From: Allolobophora icterica
Taxonomy: Eukaryota > Annelida > Clitellata > Crassiclitellata > Lumbricidae
DNA length: 64,000 nucleotides
NCBI GenBank assembly: GCA_963556255.1
Contig: OY744607.1
Location: 53,745,283 to 53,809,282, forward strand
Reading direction: 5' to 3'
The notes beneath the pieces were generated by a model that was not told the origin of the DNA, did not search any database, and saw only the letters and a program-made list of their open reading frames with translations. The position numbers and the translations under genes were made by a program. Below, in pieces: positions 1 through 34,668 of this stretch (its first letter is position 1; each line of letters opens with the position of its first letter).

Positions 1-247
1 ACCGAATGAGTGACCGACTGGATGAGTGACCGACCGACTGAGTGACCGACCGAATGAGTGACCGACCGACTGAGTGACCGACCGAATGAGTGACCGACCG
101 AATGAGTGACCGACCGACTGAGTGACCAACCGAATGAGTGACCAACCGAATGAGTGACCGACTGGATGAGTGACCGACCGACTGAGTGACCGACCGACTG
201 AGTGACCGACCGACTGAGTGACCGACCGAATGAGTGACCGACCGAAC
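1..247. repeat. 16-bp tandem repeat array
   Basis: Degenerate copies of a 16-bp unit (accgaccga then atgagtg or ctgagtg) run from the window edge to about 247. No gene is visible here. Confidence 0.85.
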
Positions 248-375
248 GACACGGTCTCCAATTGCATCCATCGGCAGACAAAGCTATCGTTTATATATAA
301 ATCGCCAATATTGCGAATGAAATTCATATGCATTGTGCTTGTTTGGTGTTTGCTTGAAAACCATGGCTTTCCAAC

Positions 376-570
376 ATTTGGTCTGTCTGTCTGTCTTTCT
401 GTCTGTCTGCATATCTGATGGTCTATCTCTGTTTAAAACTGTATAATAGGTTATACGACACAGTCGTCTATCTGTGTGTCTGTCATTGAGTCTGTTGTGC
501 GTCCGTATGAGTGTCTGTGTGCGTCTGTGTATCTGTCTGTCTGTGTGTCTGTCTGCCTGTCTGTCTTTCG
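376..570. repeat. CTGT-rich simple sequence
   Basis: Two stretches of TCTG/TGTC tetranucleotide repeats (about 376-412 and 470-570) lie on either side of unremarkable AT-rich DNA. Frames through them give only Cys/Val/Ser repeats. Confidence 0.75.
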
Positions 571-629
571 ACGGTTTGAAACCCAGATGGATGCAGAGCA
601 AAACGAACCGCTTCCGCTGACGATGAGAA

Positions 630-1990
630 GCCGATGCGATGGAGGAAGAGGAAGATGAGGAGAAAGTGGAGGAGGAAGAGGAGGAGAAGGAGGAAGAGGA
701 AGATGAGGAGGGGAGGAAGAGGAGGAGAAGGTGGAAGAGGAAGATGAGGAGAAGGAGGAGGAGAAAGAGGAGGAGGAGGAAGAGGAAGATGAGGAGAACA
801 AGGAGGAGGAGGCGAAGGAAGAAGAGGAAGAGGAGAAGTAGGAGGAGGAAGAGGAAGAGGGGAGGAAGAGGAAGAGGAAGATGAGGAGAAGGAGGAGGAG
901 AAAGAGGAGGAGAAGGAGGAAGAGGAGTAGGAGTAGGAGAAAGAGGAAGATGAGGAGGAGGAGGAGTAGAAGGAGAAATAAGAAGATGAGGGTTCTGATT
1001 AGAGTCGAACTCGCTCGTGTTCATATTCTTGCTCCGGGTCAAATTGTTAATCGACTGCTGGTTTCTGCTTATTGCCAGCATCAGCATCCTCATCTTCCAC
1101 TTCCTGCTCTGTTCCTCCTACTCCTCCTCCTCCTCCTCCACATCCTCTTGTCTAATTTTTCCTCTTTATTTCTTTCTCCTTTTCTTTGTTCACCTTTTCT
1201 TCTTCGTCTTTTCTTTCTTTATCTGCTTTTTTTTATCTCATTCTCCACTTCCCTTTCTCATCGTGTTTCTCAGATTTTTCCTCCTCCTCCTCCTTCTCCT
1301 CCTCCTCGTCCTCCTCCTTTTCCTCTCCTCTTCTCTTTCCTCCTCCTGCTCTTTCTCCTCTTCCTTCTCCTGTTCCTCTTCCTTCTTCTTCTCTTCTTTG
1401 TTTCATCACTCTTCCTTTCTTCTTTCTCATTCTTCTCCTCTTCTTCTTCTGCTTGCCTCTCTTCCTTACTGTCCATCCTCCTCTTTCTCCTCTTCCTTAT
1501 CCTTCTTGTCTTCCTTTTCCTCCTGCTTCTCTTCCTTCTTCTCTTCTTCTTCCTGTTCTTTTTCATTTCCTCTGCCCCTTCCTCTCCTCCACCTGTTCAC
1601 TTCTTTTCCTCACTTTTCTCATTTTCCTCTTCTTCCTCTTCTTCCCACGCCTCCTCTTCTTCTCATTCTCCAATTCTTGCTCATGGTCTTCTTCCTTCTT
1701 CCTCTTTTCCTCTTCTTCTCTGCCTTTCCTCATTTCAGCCTCTTCGTCCTTCCCCACATCCTCGTCCATTCGTATCTTTATCCTCTTCCTCTCATTCTTC
1801 TCTTACTCCTCCTCCTCTTCCTCTGTATTCTCTGATTCTTCTTTTTAACCTCCTTTTTAACCACTGATCCTCCTCTCTAGCCTCTCCTTCTTTTCCTCCT
1901 CCACCTTCCACTAAACCTCCTCTCTATCCTGTAATTCTTCTTTTCTTCCTCACTATCCTCCCGTTCTCCCCTTTCTTAATCCTCCTTCCA
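630..1990. repeat. Polypurine tract followed by polypyrimidine tract
   Basis: About 350 bp of nearly pure purine (GAGGAA/GGAGAA runs, 635-985) is followed, after a 100-bp mixed spacer, by about 900 bp of nearly pure pyrimidine (CTCCTC/TTCCTC, 1095-1990). The halves are roughly complementary in composition. All long frames here are low-complexity Glu/Arg or Ser/Leu/Pro strings, so I call no gene. Confidence 0.85.
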
Positions 1991-2106
1991 CTGATCCTCT
2001 TCCTTATCCTCTCATTCTTCCTATTCTCTGTCGCCCAGTGGTCATTTAGAGCATCCTAGATGATCGTTATTGGCATCGATTTATATGATTTCTCTGTCTA
2101 TTGCAG

Positions 2107-2155
2107 CCTCAGGACCCGACTCCAGTTCTCCATCATCACGACGCCGAAAAAGCAA
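2107..2155 (+). CDS. Possible upstream exon of the five-span membrane protein gene
   Basis: After a pyrimidine stretch ending in TTGCAG, an open frame of ordinary composition begins with Pro-Gln-Asp-Pro. A GT that would end it in phase 1, as needed to join the exon at 4943, falls after about 48 bp, but that donor is weak. The open frame continues to about 2270. This is only a candidate; no homology is recognised and no signal peptide is seen. Confidence 0.2.
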
Positions 2156-2319
2156 GTACCCTCCTCTCAGATAACGACACCCCCACCCAGTACCAGCACG
2201 GCGCCAGACGCTTTGATTTGCTGCTGGCTCATCATTCGATAGTCGCGTTAGATAAATATGATTGTGATGATGGTGATGGTGATGCTGCTGCTGATGATGA
2301 TGACGATAAAGAAAACCTT

Positions 2320-2720
<401 letters not shown>

Positions 2721-2844
2721 ATCAGTCGACTGTAACTAACATTGCTTTATCTTACAGTTTTCTTACTTACCCTAACTTACCTTACATTGCCTAACCTCAG
2801 CTTTCCTTAACTTACCTTGGAGCACGGTAACCGAATACATAAAG

Positions 2845-2985
2845 CGTCATTATGTGTGGAGAACTTGAGCAAGTCCCTCACTCACAGTTGCTCAGCGTCA
2901 TCGATGTTCTGTCGTATGGTAGTGTGTGCAGTTCTGAACTTCGGAAGGAGGTCAATATCAGATTACAGTTGCATTGTATTATAGC
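2845..2985 (+). repeat. SINE-type tail fragment
   Basis: The stretch beginning TTGAGCAAGTCCCTCACTC and ending in the TATTGTATC-type tail resembles sequence at 7605-7760, 13150-13235 and 27555-27625. At 13150 it follows a tRNA-like head, so these are taken as tails of one SINE family. The neighbourhood to 3650 shows nothing else I can name. Confidence 0.5.
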
Positions 2986-3779
2986 AAATACAGTTTTATT
3001 GTATCAAATAAAGTGTCCATTGTATTGTATCAAATGCAGTTGTATTGTATTGTATACCTTACCTCACCTGGGTTCAGAAAAAATTGGACGCACGACAAAA
3101 CAATTTTCAATTTAGATAACATCTAAATGCTTTAACGTGCCGTATTGCCGTTTTACAAAATACTGTTTCTGTGAGCATTTATTTCCGCTCTTGATTAAAA
3201 ATAATTTAAGAATGTTCTGTTTTGCTTGTTATGTAGCTGATTCAATTGCTTTAAAAAATATCGATGTGATGCCTATTCCTTGTGTGGATTTGATTTGGTG
3301 GGTTGACGCACGTGCGTCCAGTGCGTCACGCTGCGGGCGCCTCTGCCTGGGTTGATCTTTCCATAATTGCAACAACTGGGCGCATCTGACCTTCTTACTT
3401 GACTTCATTTTTCCATAAATGCGTCACTTTCCTCTGACTTAATCCGTTCTATCGGATGCCATCATGTCTATTTTGATGCAATATGTCAGCCTCATTAGCT
3501 GTGATCGAATAACCACCTGAGTGAGTTACCACGTGATCCAGTTACCTTATATTTCGATGCCATCTAACATGAACGTCACGAATCGTTGACACGATTCGGA
3601 TAGCCGGCGGCGCCTTAAATTACATTCCTGCTTATGAAAGATGTGAAATGGCGCTATATTAAGTGCCTAGATGCATAGGTATATACATACACACATACAT
3701 ACACATATACATACACACATACATGCATACATGTACATACGTACATGTATACATACACACAGACAGACATACATACATA

Positions 3780-4616
3780 CACTCATCAATCAATCAATAG
3801 ACCTTTATTGATAATTATTTACGACTGAGTTACAGTAAGTTGTTAGCATCCGCTAAATATCAAGTGCCTAATATAACAACACACTAGTATGCGGGAATTT
3901 TACAGTAAAAGCACTTAGTAGCTTTTAGAAAAAAGAAACAATTTTAATTGCACATGTTACCGTATAAATTTAGTATACAGTATAGTTTAAACCTTCGGTA
4001 GTCGCGAATAGCAAAGGGTAACCCTAAAGGGATGGAAGCCCCGCTATCCAGGGAAGCCCTGCTATTACTATTGCATAATTTAAAATGGCATTGAAAAGAT
4101 CCAATATCGGATACATGATTAGTAGGCATGAGGTTAGGTAAATTGCGTACTTAGGTCTTAACTAATTTTAACTAAAATCGTCAAGAGTATAAGGAAAATA
4201 AAAAAAATAACCCAAAACGAAGCCCAACACAATTGGCTTCGGTGAGTCCTAACTGGGACTCAACATAGGCCTACTCAATTGTTACTAACAGCGGTTTAAA
4301 GGAATACAGGAATGTAAAGACACAAACTCCTACATTTGACTCCGCCGTGGTTAGATTGCCCATAATCAGGAGTTGCCACAAAGGTGCAGATACCTTAAGA
4401 TAATTATTCGTTAATTAAAAATATTTTTAGGCTCTTTTTTAAAGTAAACTTATTTTTCGCATTTCTGATTTCCACTGGTATAGAGTTCCAAATTCGCGGC
4501 CCGGCTGACTTGATGCTGAATTTTCTCAAATTTGTTCGAGCTTTGGTGGGTCGATAGAGTGCAGCACCTCTAGTATAGTGTTCATGTATTTTTGAATTTA
4601 AGGTGAAGTACCCTTC
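3780..4616 (-). mobile_element. LINE 3'-end remnant
   Basis: On the minus strand, 4616-4404 encodes the C-terminal end of a LINE reverse transcriptase polyprotein: a Tyr-Thr-Arg-Gly block, an Arg-Thr-Asn-Leu-Arg-Lys-Phe-Ser block, then Gly-Pro-Arg-Ile-Trp-Asn-Ser-Ile-Pro. About 600 bp of AT-rich sequence down to 3780 would be its 3' UTR. The same C-terminus occurs on the plus strand at 59152-59376. Flanking CATA arrays lie at 3675-3785 and 4617-4735. The copy is 5'-truncated. Confidence 0.7.
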
Positions 4617-4689
4617 ATACATACATACATACATACATGCACACACAGATGTACACATGCACACATACGTACATACATACATATATACA

Positions 4690-4723
<34 letters not shown>

Positions 4724-4735
4724 CATACATACATA
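4617..4735. repeat. CATA tetranucleotide array
   Basis: Nearly continuous CATA repeats adjoin the truncated 5' side of the LINE remnant. From 4740 to 4900 there is degenerate GATTAGATTGG-type sequence leading to the first clear host exon. Confidence 0.85.
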
Positions 4736-4942
4736 ATGCTTACATACAGACATACCTAATAACGATCATATAAATCGTTATATTAGATCAAATTGGATCA
4801 CCATGGATCGGATAGAATTAGATTTGATTAGATTGGAATAGATTAGTTAGGTTGGATTAGTTTAGATAAGATTACGGCCGATCAGATTAGATTATCTTTG
4901 ATCCAATCAGCGTAACATCTCGCCGTCGCTGTCCATTTTCAG

Positions 4943-26543
<21,601 letters not shown>

Positions 26544-26639
26544 AATCGTAAATCGATCTGCCTTATAAATCTAATCGATCAGTGATGGAGCTATATAAAT
26601 GCCTAGTTTTGTTACATTGCATCCGGTTTCCAACTGTTT

Positions 26640-27340
26640 ACTCTCTGATACATCTGTTCACCAATAGGAATTATGAAATTCATCTAATCTAATCTAATCC
26701 ATTCATCTAATCTAATCTAATCCATTCTATTCTGATTGGATTAAATCGGAGCTGATCTACTCTAATCATATGTACGTTAATATAGTAGGATCTAATACAA
26801 TCCAGTTAAGTTCAGTCGATACCTTTGGTTATGCCTTTGATATGGTCTCTGATCTGACTTTTGATCTTGCCATTGATCTGACATCTGATCTGCCATTGAT
26901 CTTGCCATTGATCTGGCCAGTTCAATTCAGTTCAATTCAGTTCAATTCAGTTCAATATATTCCAATCTAGTTCAATTCAGTCCATTCCATTCCAGTTCAA
27001 CTCAGTCCAATCCAGTTCAGTTAAGTCCAATCCAAGTTCAGTTAAGTCCAATCCAACTCATTTCAATCAAATCCATTTGAATTCAGCTCGATACAGTATC
27101 ACAGTCCAATCTAGTTCAAGTCGGTCCAATCCAATGTAATCAGTGCAATTGAGTTCAACCCAGTCCAATTCAGTCGAAACCAGTTCACTTAAGTCAAATC
27201 CAGATCAATTTAGTCCAGACTAGTTCAATCCAGGCAAATCCAGTTCAGTTCAGTCTAATCCAGTCCAACCTCGTTCAATTCAATCCAATCCAGTTCAATA
27301 CAGTTCAAAACATTCTAAGCCAACGCGCTTTCCAACGAAG
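26640..27340. repeat. Degenerate TCTAATC and TTCAGTTCAATCC arrays
   Basis: Loosely periodic sequence fills this stretch; from 26910 to 27300 nearly every ten bases repeat a TCAGTCCAATCC-like unit. No gene seen. Confidence 0.75.
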
Positions 27341-27554
27341 TACAATAGGTTAGCAATACTCAATCCAGTTTCAATGTTCAATGATAATGAATATCAGTAT
27401 TAAGATTCCCCTCCTATCCATTTATCGTTTGTTAACCAGTAACTTCTATAGCTCCGGCGTCTACAGAACTGGGCATCAACTGATGGTGCACCAAAACCAA
27501 GCCGTCATCAGGTCGAACATCCTATGAGACAATAACTGATCCATGATAACTCTA

Positions 27555-27798
27555 ACCTTGAGCAAACCCTCCATACACAGTTGCACAGCGTCCATGACTG
27601 ATGCCATGCAACATATGGTGACGCTGTGTAAATATAAAAGTACCACTATTACGACAATGACTACTACTGCTGCTGCTGCTACTACTACTACTACAACTAC
27701 TGCTTCTACTACTACTACTACTAAATAATAATAAAAGTGATAATATGTAATAATAATAATAATAATGATGATGATGATGATGTTGTTGTTGTTGTTGT

Positions 27799-27856
<58 letters not shown>

Positions 27857-27945
27857 AATGTTGATTATAGCGATGATGATAAACATGATGATGATGATCA
27901 TTATCATATTGACTATGATAAAAATAACAACCATAAAGCAGCAAC
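27555..27945. repeat. SINE tail plus ACT and GAT trinucleotide arrays
   Basis: A family A SINE tail (27555-27640) is followed by CTA/CTG (27658-27722), GTT and GAT arrays that run up to the foldback element. Confidence 0.8.
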
Positions 27946-27958
27946 AGTAGTAAATAGA

Positions 27959-28182
27959 CCCAGAGTTCTGGGACAGCTTATAGCGTCCAACCCAGAGTTC
28001 TGGGACAGCTTATAGCGTCCAACCCAGAGTTCTGGGACAGCTCATAGCGTCCAACCCAGAGTTCTGAGACAGCTCATAGCGTCCAACCCAGAGTTCTGGG
28101 ACATCTCATAGCATCCAACCCAGAGTTCTGGGACATCTCATAACGTCCAACCCAGAGTTCTGCGCCATCTCATAGCGTCGGA
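27959..28182 (+). repeat. Left arm 32-bp array, seven copies
   Basis: Unit starts CCCAGAGTTCTGGG, itself a palindrome with 6-bp arms. Outer copies are most uniform; inner ones carry ACATCTC and GCGCCATC variants mirrored in the right arm. Confidence 0.88.
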
Positions 28183-28694
28183 CTATTGTTTATAGCGCAC
28201 CCTTAAACCCTATGACATGTTTAATTAATTCTTTTATATTTATTATAGTTTAATATATTTTAATATATTTGAAACCTAATTTGTACTCTTACACGATTTA
28301 ATTATGTTATTGGAGCAGCATATTTCAGATGTTGAATAAGCGTATTTCTTGCAGCAATTTTAAGTAGAGCACATATTTAAATTATTTTTGAACTTTACCA
28401 ATTTGTATAGCGCCCTAGCACAGCGAGGCTTATTTGAATATGGGATTGGGTTAGCCTATTTGGTAGATATTTTAAAATATATATTATGTTATAAAATAAG
28501 GTATATTAAAAGTGGTACTCTTTCGCAAACAGAAAAACAGACAAACAGAAAAACAGACAAACAGACAAACAGAAAAACAGACAAACATAAAAACAGACAA
28601 ACAGACAAACAGACAAACAGAAAAACAGACAAACAGACAAACAGCCAAACAGACAAACAGACGCACAGACAAACAGACAAACAGACAAACAGAC

Positions 28695-29345
28695 CCACGT
28701 GAAGAACGAGCAGAGGAGAAGGTGCATTTTTAGTGGCTTAGCGCTGGGAGGAACGCTGGGAGGAACGCTGGGAAGCTGCGGCAGCGCCAGATTTGTGGGA
28801 AAGGCAGGTTTTCGATTGAAACATGTGTGTAATATGGAGCACTTAAGATCATTTTGGGTGACGAAACTGATATGTATGGTATTTCTAGCGGGCCACGTGT
28901 GAAGTCTGAACATACAATTTATGGAAACTTAAAGTTTTTGTCTAAAATGTATGTGAAATTGTACCTCTTTTGGAAAATTTTGATGACGGATATGAGAGTT
29001 CTAACTGATAAAGTATGAAAAATGGAGTTACAATTTGTGAGAATAGAGTGTTTTCCTTTGGAAAGCATGGTGCATTTTAGAGAATTCTGATGTTGCCATA
29101 TTATTTCTTGATGAAGTTTATTCCTAGAGGTGATTTGTACACATACAATTGGATAGAAAACGAGGGGTTTCGCGTGCAAAGCATGTAATCTGTTGCATTT
29201 TTGGAGAGTTAGCTAGAGAAGCGAAACGTACAGCTCTTCTATAGACCTGCAACTTTGCGTATTTTCATTCTCAGGAGTGTTTCAATTGCATGCAAAATAA
29301 CTAAATACAGGAAGGAAGGAAGGAAGAAACGAAGGAAAGAGGAAA
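28695..29345. other. Unique centre of foldback element
   Basis: About 650 bp without inverted partner or coding signal. It contains three copies of GGAACGCTGGGA (28748-28775) and an AGGAAGGAAGGAAG run (29310-29330). Confidence 0.6.
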
Positions 29346-29964
29346 CAAAGAAACGTTTGTCTGTTTGTCTGTGCATCTGTTTGTCTGTGCATCTGTTTGT
29401 CTGTTTGTCTGTGCGTCTGAGGGTCTGTTTGTCTGTGCGTCTGAGGGTCTGTTTGTCTGTTTTTCAGTTTGTCTGTGTTTCTGTTTGTCTGTTTGTCTGT
29501 TTTTCTGTTTGTCTGTTTTTCTGTTTGTCTGTTTGTCTGTTTTTATGTTTGTCTGTTTTTCTGTTTGTCTGTTTGTCTGTTTTTCTGTTTGTCTGTTTTT
29601 CTGTTTGCGAAAGAGTACCACTTTTAATATACCTTATTTTATAACATAATATATATTTTAAAATATCTACCAAATAGGCTAACCCAATCCCATATTCAAA
29701 TAAGCCTCGCTGTGCTAGGGCGCTATACAAATTGGTAAAGTTCAAAAATAATTTAAATATGTGCTCTACTTAAAATTGCTGCAAGAAATACGCTTATTCA
29801 ACATCTGAAATATGCTGCTCCAATAACATAATTAAATCGTGTAAGAGTACAAATTAGGTTTCAAATATATTAAAATATATTAAACTATAATAAATATAAA
29901 AGAATTAATTAAACATGTCATAGGGTTTAAGGGTGCGCTATAAACAATAGTCCGACGCTATGAG

Positions 29965-30271
29965 ATGGCGCAGAACTCTGGGTTGGACGTTATGAGATGT
30001 CCCAGAACTCTGGGTTGGATGCTATGAGATGTCCCAGAACTCTGGGTTGGACGCTATGAGCTGTCTCAGAACTCTGGGTTGGACGCTATGAGCTGTCCCA
30101 GAACTCTGGGTTGGACGCTATAAGCTGTCCCAGAACTCTGGGTTGGACGCTATGAGCTGTCTCAGAACTCTGGGTTGGACGCTATGAGCTGTCCCAGAAC
30201 TCTGGGTTGGACGCTATAAGCTGTCCCAGAACTCTGGGTTGGACGCTATAAGCTGTCCCAGAACTCTGGGT
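29965..30271 (-). repeat. Right arm 32-bp array, ten copies
   Basis: Same unit in inverted orientation. Counting inward, variant units 2-3-4 recur as 5-6-7, so the right array has gained 96 bp relative to the left. Confidence 0.85.
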
Positions 30272-30299
30272 CTATTTACTACTAGCAACAACAGCAGTA

Positions 30300-30635
<336 letters not shown>

Positions 30636-30636
30636 C

Positions 30637-31925
<1,289 letters not shown>

Positions 31926-31934
31926 GTCATGATC

Positions 31935-32395
31935 TTAGGAGCCTATGAATTAATTAACGTTGTTGAATCCTCTCACAGTGTCCCAATTGGCAGATTTAGC
32001 ATCTGTTCATACCGGTCGTTGAATGGGACCCTACCCTTCTCCACTCCCTCCCGAATTAATTGTTTACCTACTGTCTCATCAGCAGCTGCCAGATGGCGCT
32101 AGGTAGATCGTAGCGAAGTCGAGGCGCCAGATTTTTTATTTAGACGATGGTACATGACTGGAATCGACGTCCGGGCTCTTTAGACCGCCCCCCCCTGGTG
32201 AGGACTGAAGATCATTCGGTGTTTGGAGATGATAAAACGTAATTATAATTGAAATAAGATTTATGTAGCGCCTTTTCAAGAAAGACTCGTCCGATTCTTA
32301 CTGGGTTTGAGTTGTAATGTTAAGGGCTGATTGGCGGCTGTCATTGTTAGCTGACAGGTGCGTTATGGTTGGAGCGATGATTGATAAGGATCTGT
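31935..32395. other. Unassigned sequence with TATGTAGCGCC signature
   Basis: No gene recognised. A LINE-end signature TTTATGTAGCGCC at about 32262 is followed by AAGAAAGACTCGTCC as in other copies. Confidence 0.4.
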
Positions 32396-32880
<485 letters not shown>

Positions 32881-33283
32881 CGTGACCTGTTGCGTGGACC
32901 ATCCATAACACAACCTTTAAAATATCGCCATCGTAATGGCTATTGATGTTGATGATGTCATCGGGCTGGGTACAGAGTCAGAGGAGTAGCACCGCCTCCT
33001 CAGAATCCCCGCTGCTGAAAACAACAGCATCTTCTTCAAACAATCAAATGATCATCAATTCATTGCAAATCAATCGAAAGTCCGTGATTCGCGAAACATA
33101 CACTGCAGTGCAAGGTGAAACTGAACATGGTTGTTTGAACAGCACAAAAACGATTTGTAGGCTGGTTCACCGGCTTAGTAGCATGAAATCGAGTCATGCA
33201 TGCAGACGCGAAGTTGCTAATCTGAAGGTCGGGATTCTTGAGGCCGTGGAAATCAAAATCGTGAGCGTTATATCGGGATTTCT

Positions 33284-33530
<247 letters not shown>

Positions 33531-33744
33531 AGCGTAATCTCGATATTTCTACAGCACCCAGCAGCGTAGTCGATGGAGCCAGCTTATTCCCATGCGGTCA
33601 GTAAAAACAAAATCGGTTTATGGTCAAGATACAAAGGGTCAGGCGGGCAGACAGTCAGACGACTACTGTGGATGATGTTGAGAATTGAAGCGGCGACAGA
33701 GGTAAGAAGATGAGCTGGAATCAGGGTACGAATTGTGGGGGTTC

Positions 33745-33960
33745 CGCTTTGGGTGAGAGACCAGTGCAGAGATAGCAAGAGGTAAGTATTGAATACATGG
33801 GTGAGAGACCAGTGCAGAGATATCTAGAGGTAAGTATTGAATACTCCAGAGCATTTTGCTCAGTCGCTTTTGTCATTTCGTTCTCAACTTAAAACTTACC
33901 TCTTTCAAATTGCTTATCCACCAGAGGCTGCCTCTCTGTCTTACGGACTGATCTTCTGGA
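33745..33960 (+). mobile_element. 48-bp tandem duplication and LINE C-terminal fragment
   Basis: GGGTGAGAGACCAGTGCAGA recurs about 48 bp apart (33752, 33800). It is followed by a frame with Ser-Phe-Arg-Ser-Gln-Leu-Lys-Thr-Tyr-Leu-Phe, typical of the last residues of CR1-like LINEs. The 33,960-34,300 stretch shows nothing else recognised. Confidence 0.5.
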
Positions 33961-34301
33961 TATTGACCTGATTACCAAGGCCGTTTTAAGGTCGCCGTAG
34001 GCTCTCTTGCATTCACAGACCCAAACTCAACTGCCAACTCTGCATTAAAGCTAAACGCATTCGCTTTGGCTTAACTAAACTGTTTCAGTACAACAGTTAT
34101 TAAATTTGAATTTGCTGTTTATTTGCAATTTTCCTTTTTCCGTTTTCCCGGTCACTCATTCAGTATCTCATTTTCAGACTTTCGTAGGCCCTCGAAGGGT
34201 TCGTAGGCCCTAGGCACAGTGCCTACTGTGCTTAGTGGATAAGGCGGCCCTGCTGATTACGGCTTAGTTTTGGTGCGCCATCGATTGATGCCATATGCAT
34301 C

Positions 34302-34533
<232 letters not shown>

Positions 34534-34668
34534 TTGTGAAATCTATGCGATAAATACTCCGTGGTATCTTTCCAGGCGTACGTCTCCGTGAAACCTGAGT
34601 GTGCATCATCAATCGTCGCTCTCCACTGAACTCGACAAAACCATCAGCTCAAGATATAGAAGGCTAAA

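Larger units (their letters stand above)
27946..30283. mobile_element. Foldback (TU-like) transposable element, 2,338 bp
   Basis: The ends are AGTAGTAAATAGACCC and its reverse complement, flanked by the 6-bp direct repeat AGCAAC (27940-27945 and 30284-30289). Each arm has three parts: an outer 32-bp tandem array, an AT-rich inner segment of about 330 bp nearly identical in inverted orientation, and an ACAG/CTGT-rich tract. A unique centre of about 650 bp separates them. Drosophila foldback and sea urchin TU elements share this layout. No transposase is encoded. Confidence 0.88.

Noticed and set aside
284..1867. Several long overlapping frames rich in Ser, Leu, Arg, Glu or Lys
   Set aside because: They only trace the polypurine and polypyrimidine tracts; composition is extreme and every frame is equally open.
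27959..28182. CRISPR-like regularly spaced repeats
   Set aside because: The 32-bp units are contiguous with no spacers and are mirrored in the opposite arm of a foldback element in a eukaryotic genome.
28388..29745. Frames of Lys/Gln/Thr or Cys/Leu/Val repeats in the foldback arms
   Set aside because: They read through ACAG/CTGT repeats and appear in mirror image in both arms; not coding.
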